Shown in pieces: positions 34,398 to 40,583 of a stretch of DNA of 44,102 nucleotides; the stretch's first letter is position 1, and the number at the start of each line of letters is the position of its first letter. Position numbers and translations under genes: made by a program. Origin of the DNA: Clostridia bacterium (lineage in GTDB: Bacteria; Bacillota; Clostridia; Lutisporales; Lutisporaceae). Below the pieces are notes generated by a model. The model was not told the origin of the DNA. It saw nothing but the letters and a program-made list of their open reading frames with translations, and ran no database searches. The DNA lies in NCBI GenBank assembly GCA_029256325.1, contig JAQSYD010000008.1:1-44102 (forward strand). Reading direction: 5' to 3'.

Positions 34398-34577
34398 ATG
34401 GCAGATAAAAATTTAACTTGTAAGGACTGCGGTTCAGAATTCGTATTCACAGAAGGCGAGCAAGAGTTCTACAAAGAAAAAGGTTTCGAAAATGAACCAC
34501 AAAGATGCCCAGATTGCAGAAGAGCTAGAAAAGCTCAAAACAATCGTGGCGGAAACTTCAGCAGAGATAGAAGATAA
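34398..34577 (+). CDS. Small zinc-ribbon protein
   Basis: A 59-residue protein with two CxxC pairs (LTCKDCGSEF and RCPDCRRAR) and a basic, Gly/Arg/Asn-rich tail. This is a widespread small zinc-ribbon family of Clostridia, of unknown role; the basic tail suggests RNA or DNA contact. AGGAGGT at 34383-34389 fixes the ATG at 34398. It stands alone between a promoter and a terminator, which fits an abundantly made small protein. Confidence 0.85.
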   Translation: MADKNLTCKDCGSEFVFTEGEQEFYKEKGFENEPQRCPDCRRARKAQNNRGGNFSRDRR

Positions 34578-34590
34578 TTAATGTTGAAAT

Positions 34591-34627
34591 AAGAACCATT
34601 GAGTTTTAACTCAATGGTTCTTTTATA
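34591..34627 (+). terminator. Intrinsic terminator after the zinc-ribbon gene
   Basis: Fourteen-bp perfect stem AAGAACCATTGAGT/ACTCAATGGTTCTT, TTTA loop, T-run. Confidence 0.9.
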
Positions 34628-34649
34628 TCTTTTTTTAAAGACAAAAAAC

Positions 34650-34685
34650 AAAGAAGTCTGCATACCCAACAATGCAGACTTCTTT
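34650..34685 (-). terminator. Intrinsic terminator of the minus-strand tRNA-Sec transcript
   Basis: Fourteen-bp perfect stem (34650-34663 with 34672-34685), 8-base loop. On the minus strand it is followed by GTTTTTTGT. It is placed 31 bases beyond the tRNA 3' end. Confidence 0.85.
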
Positions 34686-34715
34686 ATATATGTACATAAC
34701 CATGATTTACAAATT

Positions 34716-34812
34716 TGGCGGGAGTATGTGGGAATCGAACCCACCCGCGAGGCTACCAACCCCGTATACTAGTTTTGAAGACTAGAGGACACACCAGCAC
34801 CCATCTATAACA
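34716..34812 (-). tRNA. selC: tRNA-Sec (anticodon UCA), 5' acceptor strand not recognisable
   Basis: On the minus strand, the anticodon arm CTAGT-CTTCAAA-ACTAG carries UCA (34778-34776), which reads UGA. Other tRNA-Sec features are present: a 6-bp D-stem GGGTGC/GTGTCC with a 4-base TGGT loop, a long variable arm (CGGGGTT/AGCCTCG), T-arm GTGGG-TTCGATT-CCCAC, the 8-base acceptor strand ATACTCCC, discriminator G and encoded CCA. The 5' strand should read GGGAGTAT but the bases there (34812-34805) are TGTTATAG, which pairs at only about 3 of 8 positions. Identity as selC is firm; whether this copy gives a working tRNA is doubtful. Confidence 0.85.
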
Positions 34813-34854
34813 CAAATGTAAAATTTACATAATATATTTGTAATATTTCTTGAT

Positions 34855-34894
34855 AAGAAAAAACCGAAAATCAACTTTTAAAGCTGTTTCGGTT
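34855..34894 (-). terminator. Intrinsic terminator after the SASP gene
   Basis: On the minus strand AACCGAAACAGCTTT pairs with AAAGTTG...TTTCGGTT (34862-34894, small internal bulge), followed by a run of T (34861-34855). Confidence 0.75.
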
Positions 34895-34908
34895 GACCTT
34901 CGGTTCTT

Positions 34909-35181
34909 CTATTGATATTTATTGTTTCTCATACTGATTACCATTTCAGCCTTCATCTGATTTATAATTCTGCGCACCATCTCGCCGCCAACCTTGCCGC
35001 AATCCTTTGATGTAAAGCTGCCTTTATCCGGTGCTGAAAAATCTATTCCTAAGTCAGTTGCTACTTGAATTTTAAAATCTTCCAAGGCGTTTTTAGCTTC
35101 TGGTACAAGTATTCTCGCACGAGCTTTGCTGCGGCTTACGCCTTTTATTGTTTTATATGTCAACTCATTATTTCTGCTCAC
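34909..35181 (-). CDS. Alpha/beta-type small acid-soluble spore protein
   Basis: A DNA-coating spore protein of about 90 residues. The core FKIQVATDLGID (protease-cleavage region), then DKGSFTSKDCGKVGGEMVRRIINQMKA is the SASP signature. The N-terminal ~35 residues are longer and more basic than in most family members, and one cysteine is present in the core. GTG 35181 has AAAGGTGG (35191-35198) at good distance; earlier GTGs at 35193 and 35190 overlap that site. It shows that the organism makes endospores and should be transcribed in the forespore. Confidence 0.88.
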   Translation of the reverse strand: MSRNNELTYKTIKGVSRSKARARILVPEAKNALEDFKIQVATDLGIDFSAPDKGSFTSKDCGKVGGEMVRRIINQMKAEMVISMRNNKYQ

Positions 35182-35264
35182 ATAAAACACCACCTTTCAA
35201 TATTAGTATTCTATGGAATAACAAAATAATGAGTTGTAAATTTCTCCTGTTTATTTAAAAATAC

Positions 35265-35336
35265 AAAAGAAAGTCTAAATCTACCTTAAACATGCTTGAA
35301 CCACATGTAGATCAATAAGCATCATGACTTTCTTTT
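35265..35336 (-). terminator. Hairpin between AEC transporter and SASP genes, probable terminator
   Basis: AAAAGAAAGTC (35265-35275) pairs perfectly with GACTTTCTTTT (35326-35336); an inner ATCTAC/GTAGAT helix supports it. On the minus strand the 3' arm runs into TTTTGTATTTTT. Confidence 0.65.
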
Positions 35337-35366
35337 TAAGTTGCATAAAATATATAAAAAATTTAC

Positions 35367-36272
35367 TTAAATAGTTAAAAAATATAGCATCAAGGGCAGT
35401 GTAACGATGCAAAGCAAAGTTGTAATAAATACACCGATAGAAGCAAAGGTAGGGTTTACATCAAACTCTTTCGCAAAAATTGCATTGGTTGCTGCGGCAG
35501 GCATTGCTGCCATAATGGTACATATAGAAATAACAATTTCATTGAAATTCAGTAGCTTTAATATGAAGACCGTCGCAACTGGGATTGCTATAAGCTTTAT
35601 GAAAGAAGTCCAGTATATTTTCCAATCGCTGAAAAGCTCTTTGATATTAACGTTTGCAATCATTGCCCCAATTAAAAGCATAGATAAAGGAGTTGTCATT
35701 CTGCCCGTTAAATCCAAGGCTGATAATAATGGTCCTGGAATGGATATTTGAAGTAAAAAAAGCAAAATACCCAGCAAGGATGAAATTGTTCCGATATTAA
35801 TTAGGCTTTTGAAATTCAACTTTCCTTTGCTGTTATATAAGAGTATTCCATAGGTCCATACCATGGTTGAAAAGACTAAATTTGCAATGGAGGTGTAGAA
35901 CACGCCTATTTCGCCATATAACGCTCTGGCTACGGGATAGCCCATAAAACCGACATTTGCAAAAAGAATTAGAGAGATATATACATTTGAAGTATTTTTT
36001 TCGAATTTAAATAATGAGGAATTTAGATAGCCAAAGGCTATAATTGCGGTATATGAAGCAATGGTTATTAGAAGTATATGAAGCATATTGGGCAAAATCT
36101 CTTTGCTGTACGCAATAGAGGAAGAGGTAAGCACCATTGCGGGCATTCCTATTTTAGTTAGTAGGGTAGAAATCGATTTTTCTGTAGTTTCATTGATAAT
36201 ATTTTTCTTTTTTGCAATGACTCCAATAAACATGATGATAAATAAAACTAATATTTGATTCACAGCTGCCAT
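35367..36272 (-). CDS. AEC-family (auxin efflux carrier type) transporter
   Basis: A 301-residue membrane protein with about ten helices. It shows an AEC pattern: N-terminal half to NVGFMGYPVARALYG, and C-terminal half with PLSMLLIGAMIAN and MPAAATNAIFAKEFD. Bacterial AEC proteins move malate, malonate or other small acids; the substrate is unknown here. ATG 36272 is 7 bases from GAGGTG (36280-36285); an ATG two codons earlier is too close to it. A 26-base palindrome lies upstream. Confidence 0.87.
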   Translation of the reverse strand: MAAVNQILVLFIIMFIGVIAKKKNIINETTEKSISTLLTKIGMPAMVLTSSSIAYSKEILPNMLHILLITIASYTAIIAFGYLNSSLFKFEKNTSNVYISLILFANVGFMGYPVARALYGEIGVFYTSIANLVFSTMVWTYGILLYNSKGKLNFKSLINIGTISSLLGILLFLLQISIPGPLLSALDLTGRMTTPLSMLLIGAMIANVNIKELFSDWKIYWTSFIKLIAIPVATVFILKLLNFNEIVISICTIMAAMPAAATNAIFAKEFDVNPTFASIGVFITTLLCIVTLPLMLYFLTI

Positions 36273-36295
36273 AAACATTCACCTCATAAATTATT

Positions 36296-36321
36296 AACGT
36301 GCAATATCTATATTGCACGTT
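36296..36321. repeat. 26-base palindrome upstream of the AEC transporter gene
   Basis: AACGTGCAATAT (36296-36307), CT, ATATTGCACGTT (36310-36321): a perfect 12-bp dyad with a 2-base centre. It stands 24 bases from the AEC start codon, so an operator for that gene is plausible. The tiny loop makes an RNA terminator less likely. Confidence 0.55.
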
Positions 36322-36477
36322 CTGCTTGAATTGCTTGTTAAGTACATTTCATATAATAAGAAATTTATCATATATTTATATTATGTATATCAGTAGTATA
36401 TCATATGTTTTAACCTTTACGATGAAAAGTTGTACTTTTCTAAATTATAGCATTATAAATGAAGTGTAGGTGATTGT

Positions 36478-36840
36478 GTGATTGATAAGCATATAGAAAA
36501 GTTCTATGATGATGTATTATGCAAGGATATAAAGATTTTGACAGAGATACTTGCTACCATCAGCAACTCCTATAGACTATTGGTTGGCGCAGCAGAAGAG
36601 TTCAACCGGATTTCTCTTGTACATAGGCATGATGCAGAAGAAGCCATCGACCGAGCCGATGATCTGGGTGAAATTATTGACGATGTTGATAGAGAACTAA
36701 AAAAGCTGATGAAGCTATACTTGCAAGAGCTGTCATGTAAAATTGAGTACCAAGGACTGTATAACAACAAAGCTTCAGTCATCATCAGCTCTAAGCCAGC
36801 AGCTGCAGAGTTTATTGAAGAGCTTGAAGACAATGAATAA
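36478..36840 (+). CDS. Acidic, helical protein of unknown function
   Basis: A 120-residue protein with GTG start and TAGGTG (36467-36472). It is rich in Glu, Asp and Leu and looks almost wholly helical, with a likely coiled-coil between about 35 and 85 (RADDLGEIIDDVDRELKKLMKLY). No signal peptide, membrane helix or catalytic motif. I do not recognise it. TTGTAC (36430-36435) and TATAAA (36454-36459), 18 bases apart, may be its promoter. A terminator follows, shared with the ferritin-like gene. Confidence 0.68.
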   Translation: MIDKHIEKFYDDVLCKDIKILTEILATISNSYRLLVGAAEEFNRISLVHRHDAEEAIDRADDLGEIIDDVDRELKKLMKLYLQELSCKIEYQGLYNNKASVIISSKPAAAEFIEELEDNE

Positions 36841-36880
36841 AAAAGCTATGTAACTGAGTTAAAATTGTTACATAGCTTTT
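36841..36880. terminator. Bidirectional terminator
   Basis: Fourteen-bp perfect stem AAAAGCTATGTAAC/GTTACATAGCTTTT with a 12-base loop, between two convergent genes. Confidence 0.85.
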
Positions 36881-36887
36881 GTATGTA

Positions 36888-37370
36888 CTAAAGAGTTTTT
36901 GAAAGGTTTGTTAAATCTATAATATGCTGCTTTTCCTCTGCAATAATAAGCTCCAGGGCGTTTTTGACCTCAGGAATATCAGTGCTTTTAAGTAGATCGT
37001 TGTATAGCAGAACTGAATTTTTCTCTGCATTAATACCTTCTTTGATTGCTTCAACGGCTGTAGCTATATTATTTGCATGATTCATTCTGTCTGGCTCAAA
37101 AACCTTCTTTTCTGTTAAAGCCTTGAAATAGCTTACTACATTCTCATCAAATAGATAATCAGCTTCAATTTTATTGGAATCCGACATCACTTTCAAAAGA
37201 TTTGTAAAGGTTTCTGCGTGCTTTTTCTCCTGTTCCGCAAGGATAACAAATACTGCTTTTACTTTTTCATCAGCAGTATGCTTAGCAATGTCGGCGTAGG
37301 TCTCATAGCCCTCTCTTTCGACGTTGATAGCCATTTGGATAATTTCTGCCACATTATAACTATTATTCAT
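36888..37370 (-). CDS. Ferritin-like/rubrerythrin-type di-iron protein
   Basis: A 160-residue four-helix protein. Iron-binding carboxylate/His motifs are visible in EREGYETY, EQEKKHAE, EGINAEKN and AEEKQHI. It lacks the C-terminal rubredoxin domain (no CxxC pairs), so it is not a full rubrerythrin. Likely role: peroxide or iron handling in an anaerobe. GGAGGTGC before ATG 37370. Confidence 0.85.
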   Translation of the reverse strand: MNNSYNVAEIIQMAINVEREGYETYADIAKHTADEKVKAVFVILAEQEKKHAETFTNLLKVMSDSNKIEADYLFDENVVSYFKALTEKKVFEPDRMNHANNIATAVEAIKEGINAEKNSVLLYNDLLKSTDIPEVKNALELIIAEEKQHIIDLTNLSKTL

Positions 37371-37428
37371 TTTTCTGCACCTCCGATTATTAATATTTAT
37401 TCTACACTAATAATGATTATTAATCAAC

Positions 37429-38631
37429 TCAAATTAAAGCTATCAGCTTTGATTTAAGGGTTTCTACAGCTGAATCCAACGCCGCAGCAACATCACCTGT
37501 GCCTCCGCCCTGTGCTGACTTTGGGCTGCCGCCGCCCTTACCATTTAACAATGGCAATATGGTCCTTAGCAAATCATTCATGTTGACATTGATATTTTCA
37601 GAACGTGCAAAAATAAGCTGGCAGCTTTGGGTTCCTGCAGCCAGTAAGGCAAGGGTAGATGGATTAGATACCATTGCTTGTGCAATCAGCTTTACATCGT
37701 TAAAGTCCCTGTTTTCAAATATTTTGGATATTAACTTTATGCCATTTATATCCTGTGCACTTTGCTGCAGCTGCTGTGAATCGTAGTGAATCACTTCAGT
37801 TCGCAGTTGGCTAAGTTGCTTTTGCAAATTTTTATAATCCTCATTTGATTTAAAGAATGCATTTTCTATTTCTTGCTCTGGCGCAGAGAAATGTGCGCCA
37901 AGCTTATTGATAAGATAGTTTTTGTAGGTATAGTCCTTTAGTGCTCTGCTGCCGCATACAAATTCGAATTTGTAGCTGTTCTTCAGCTTTTCTATTTTTT
38001 TAACTTTGATTAATCCAATTTCTCCAGTTCTATTCACATGAGTACCGCCACAGGGACTGCAATCACAATCCTCTATACTGATAATTCTGATATTGCTCTC
38101 TACCTGAGGCTGTTTGCGCAAGGGGAAAGCAGCCAGTTCCTTTTTATCAACGATATCGGCGGTTACGGCAGTGTTATTAAACACAATTTGATTGGCTAAT
38201 GCTTCGATTTTTTCTACTTTATCATTATCAAAGCTTTCTACACTAATTTCTATTGTAGAGCTGTCCTTGCCGATATGAAAGCTGCTGGTTTCACCGTCAT
38301 ACAGCTTATAGAAGCAAGCAGAAAGTATATGCTGTCCCGTATGCTGCTGCATATTGTCGAACCGATGCTTCCAGTTTATTCGACAATTGGCAGGGCCTGC
38401 AGCAGCCTGCTTTTGTACAATATGCAAAATGCTTCCTTGACCTTCTGTTACATATACGATTTCCATATCGTTTATAGTTCCTATATCAGCAGGTTGTCCG
38501 CCACTTTCAGGATAAAAGTAGCTTTTGTCGAGAATCAAGGCATATTTGTCCTCGTAGGGGATTACGTCTATAATGTTTGCTTGAAATTCTGTAACATAAG
38601 AATCATAATAATACAGCTTTTGTTCACTCAT
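37429..38631 (-). CDS. Alanyl-tRNA editing protein (AlaX-type) with DHHA1 domain
   Basis: A free-standing editing factor of 400 residues that removes wrongly attached amino acids from tRNA-Ala. The N-terminal region begins YYYDSYVTEFQANI and has YPESGGQPAD; the zinc site is formed by HTGQHIL and CGGTH (in CDCSPCGGTH). A C-terminal DHHA1 domain follows, ending with KGGGSPKSAQGGG. This is the long AlaX form, equal to the editing and C-terminal parts of AlaRS without its catalytic core. GGAGGTTAAA precedes ATG. Confidence 0.9.
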   Translation of the reverse strand: MSEQKLYYYDSYVTEFQANIIDVIPYEDKYALILDKSYFYPESGGQPADIGTINDMEIVYVTEGQGSILHIVQKQAAAGPANCRINWKHRFDNMQQHTGQHILSACFYKLYDGETSSFHIGKDSSTIEISVESFDNDKVEKIEALANQIVFNNTAVTADIVDKKELAAFPLRKQPQVESNIRIISIEDCDCSPCGGTHVNRTGEIGLIKVKKIEKLKNSYKFEFVCGSRALKDYTYKNYLINKLGAHFSAPEQEIENAFFKSNEDYKNLQKQLSQLRTEVIHYDSQQLQQSAQDINGIKLISKIFENRDFNDVKLIAQAMVSNPSTLALLAAGTQSCQLIFARSENINVNMNDLLRTILPLLNGKGGGSPKSAQGGGTGDVAAALDSAVETLKSKLIALI

Positions 38632-38801
38632 TTTAACCTCCGAGTTTTAAATAATATATAATAGTTTACCATTTTTTTTACTTTCATTTCAATTGTTGTA
38701 AATTATAGTAGAAAATATTCTTAAATGGTGTACATGTTTTTTGAACAAACATATTATATATAACAAGGAGTATTACACAGCATAAACAAGGAGGAGTGAA
38801 A

Positions 38802-39062
38802 ATGCAATTTAATGAATCGATAATAGTACCTATTATCATGTCAATTGTTGAGCTAGCAAAAAGCGTCGGAGTTCCAAAAAAGTTTTCTGCTTTGCTGTCA
38901 GTGATTATAGGAATTGTAATAGGAATATTCTATCTGCATCCCTTGGATTTGAAACTGGGAGTATTTGAAGGAATTGTATATGGACTTACTGCTTCAGGTT
39001 TATATTCAGGAGCAAAGAATACTTTTCAACAATTTAGAGACCATAAAAATAAGATTCAATAA
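38802..39062 (+). CDS. Small membrane protein, holin-like
   Basis: An 86-residue protein with two likely membrane segments (about 7-20 region weakly, 27-45 strongly, and a third Gly-rich segment 55-75) and a charged C-terminal tail (FRDHKNKIQ). The form resembles small holin-like proteins of Clostridia, but no phage gene is near. AAGGAGGAG supports ATG 38802. The function is not established. Confidence 0.68.
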   Translation: MQFNESIIVPIIMSIVELAKSVGVPKKFSALLSVIIGIVIGIFYLHPLDLKLGVFEGIVYGLTASGLYSGAKNTFQQFRDHKNKIQ

Positions 39063-39116
39063 ACCTGAGGTAAGTCTAAAAGCGGTAAAATATTTCAATT
39101 TCGTTGACGCAACTTA

Positions 39117-39132
39117 GCCCCAATGTTGGGGC
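39117..39132 (+). repeat. GC-rich short hairpin in the gap before the Phage_holin_4_2-like gene
   Basis: GCCCCAA/TTGGGGC around TG, unusually GC-rich for this region. It is followed only by GTTACATAGAGTTTTTG, so a terminator role for the preceding gene is possible but weak. Confidence 0.45.
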
Positions 39133-39208
39133 GTTACATAGAGTTTTTGAATTTAAAATAAAAATATTATAAATAGAAATTCCACAATTTTATACCAGTA
39201 TAGTATCA

Positions 39209-39239
39209 ACCTCCTAAGTGCAAATTAATATTAGGAGGT
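39209..39239 (+). promoter_or_regulatory. Hairpin that hides the Shine-Dalgarno sequence of the next gene
   Basis: ACCTCCTAA (39209-39217) is the exact complement of TTAGGAGGT (39231-39239), which contains the ribosome site; the loop is 13 bases. In the mRNA the ribosome site would be paired, so translation of the gene at 39247 may depend on opening this stem. Confidence 0.6.
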
Positions 39240-39246
39240 GTATATA

Positions 39247-39627
39247 ATGGGACACACAGTGAGACATGAAGCGCCCAAAAGACAGACTGGCACAGGATTT
39301 GTTGGTTTTATCATCAGATTTGCTGTAGCCGCACTTGTATTATGGGTAACATCATATTTGATTGCAGGCTTCAATATAAAAGGTGGGATTGTTTCTTTAC
39401 TGATTGCTGCATTGGTCATTTCAGCAGCTGATTATTTGGTAGAAAAATTATTCAAAATTGATGCCTCTCCTTTTGGAAATGGAATAAAAGGTTTTTTAGT
39501 ATCAGTTGTCATCATATACTTTGCACAGTACTTTGTTCCAGGAATGGAAGTTTCGTTGATGGGTGCAATTGTAGGCGCTTTAGTAATAGGTTTAATTGAT
39601 GCAATTCTGCCTACAAGAGTGATGTAA
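39247..39627 (+). CDS. Phage_holin_4_2 (YvlD-like) membrane protein
   Basis: A 126-residue protein with a basic N-terminal tail and four membrane helices (about 18-38, 45-62, 78-95, 98-118). The pattern GFIIRFAVAALVLWVTSYLIAGF...ALVIGLIDAILPT is typical of the four-helix family named after mycobacteriophage holins, now known mostly as chromosomal envelope proteins such as YvlD. ATG 39247 is 7 bases after GGAGGT. The ribosome site is inside an inverted repeat. Confidence 0.82.
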   Translation: MGHTVRHEAPKRQTGTGFVGFIIRFAVAALVLWVTSYLIAGFNIKGGIVSLLIAALVISAADYLVEKLFKIDASPFGNGIKGFLVSVVIIYFAQYFVPGMEVSLMGAIVGALVIGLIDAILPTRVM

Positions 39628-39634
39628 AAAACAT

Positions 39635-39663
39635 AAACAGCGGCGATGAGCCGCTGTTTTATT
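39635..39663 (+). terminator. Intrinsic terminator after the YvlD-like gene
   Basis: Ten-bp stem AAACAGCGGC/GCCGCTGTTT with GATGA loop, then T-rich bases. Confidence 0.85.
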
Positions 39664-39685
39664 ATCATCCAATAGGATAAATAAA

Positions 39686-39714
39686 TTGATAAGATGATTA
39701 ATTTGTGGTATACA
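39686..39714 (+). promoter_or_regulatory. Sigma-70-type promoter of the MBL hydrolase gene
   Basis: TTGATA (39686-39691), 17-base spacer, TATACA (39709-39714). Confidence 0.6.
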
Positions 39715-39766
39715 ATAAAATGTATTAATATATAATAAATAAGCAAACTCATTGGAGGGATATTTT

Positions 39767-40504
39767 TTGAAACTTACAGTATTGGGAAACTACGGCCCCT
39801 ATCCAAAGGCAGGCTGTGCATGTTCAGGTTTCCTGTTGACTTCTGACAGTGCAAAAGTACTTATAGATTGCGGCAGTGGGGTAGTGGGCAAACTACAGCA
39901 ATTTATAGATATAGAGGAACTGGATGCTGTTATTCTATCACACTTGCATTGTGACCACGCTGGTGACATGTTGACTTTAGGATATGCTGTAGATATTAAA
40001 ATAAAGAAACAGCTAAGGTCAGCACCTCTTAAGGTTTATTTACCAGGGGAGCCTTTAGATGAATTTGATAGAATAGCAAGCAGAGCGAGCTTTGAGGTAT
40101 CGAAAATTGGTGAAAATATGCAGTTAGAGTTGAAAGATATACAGATTACATTTAAGGAAATGAAGCATGGATTTCCAAACTACGCCATCAGTGTAAAAAA
40201 GGGAAATCGAAGATTTGTATACTCGGGGGATACAATGCCCAATGACGGACTGATTGAATTTGCTAAGGATGCAGATTTATTCTTATGTGAAGCAGGATTG
40301 CTGGAACGTGACGAAAAATGCATAAGAGCTATGCACCTAACTGCAAAGGAAGCTGGGGAGATTGCAGAAAAGGCTGGTGCAAAGCGATTGCTGTTAACGC
40401 ACTTTTTACCAGACATCAAAGTAACACATTATATTAATGAGGCGGCTTCAGTTTATAATGGAATCATGGAAATAGCCGGAGAGAGCAAGACCTATTTTAT
40501 ATAA
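39767..40504 (+). CDS. MBL-fold metallohydrolase, RNase Z/phosphodiesterase-like
   Basis: A 245-residue metallo-beta-lactamase-fold protein. It has the metal motif SHLHCDHAGD (HxHxDH), a second-metal aspartate in VYSGDT and a last histidine in LLTHFLPD. The N-terminus (KLTVLGNYGPYP...GFLL) and absence of the long RNase Z arm suggest a small phosphodiesterase-like member; the substrate is not known. Start is TTG 39767, with GGAGGG (39754-39759) 7 bases before it. A terminator follows, just ahead of comEC. Confidence 0.85.
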   Translation: MKLTVLGNYGPYPKAGCACSGFLLTSDSAKVLIDCGSGVVGKLQQFIDIEELDAVILSHLHCDHAGDMLTLGYAVDIKIKKQLRSAPLKVYLPGEPLDEFDRIASRASFEVSKIGENMQLELKDIQITFKEMKHGFPNYAISVKKGNRRFVYSGDTMPNDGLIEFAKDADLFLCEAGLLERDEKCIRAMHLTAKEAGEIAEKAGAKRLLLTHFLPDIKVTHYINEAASVYNGIMEIAGESKTYFI

Positions 40505-40542
40505 GCTCTAAAGGAAGGATTTTACAGTTGTTTGTAGAAGTT

Positions 40543-40569
40543 AGTCTGGATTACACCAGACTTTTTTTT
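40543..40569 (+). terminator. Intrinsic terminator between the MBL gene and comEC
   Basis: AGTCTGG (40543-40549)/CCAGACT (40556-40562), 6-base loop, then seven T. It ends only ~15 bases before the comEC ATG, so comEC expression requires read-through or a promoter overlapping the hairpin. Confidence 0.82.
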
Positions 40570-40583
40570 ATGGATGTGATTGC

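Noticed and set aside
38802-39627. Prophage remnant suggested by two holin-like proteins
   Set aside because: No integrase, structural, terminase or attachment sequence is nearby; both look like chromosomal membrane proteins.
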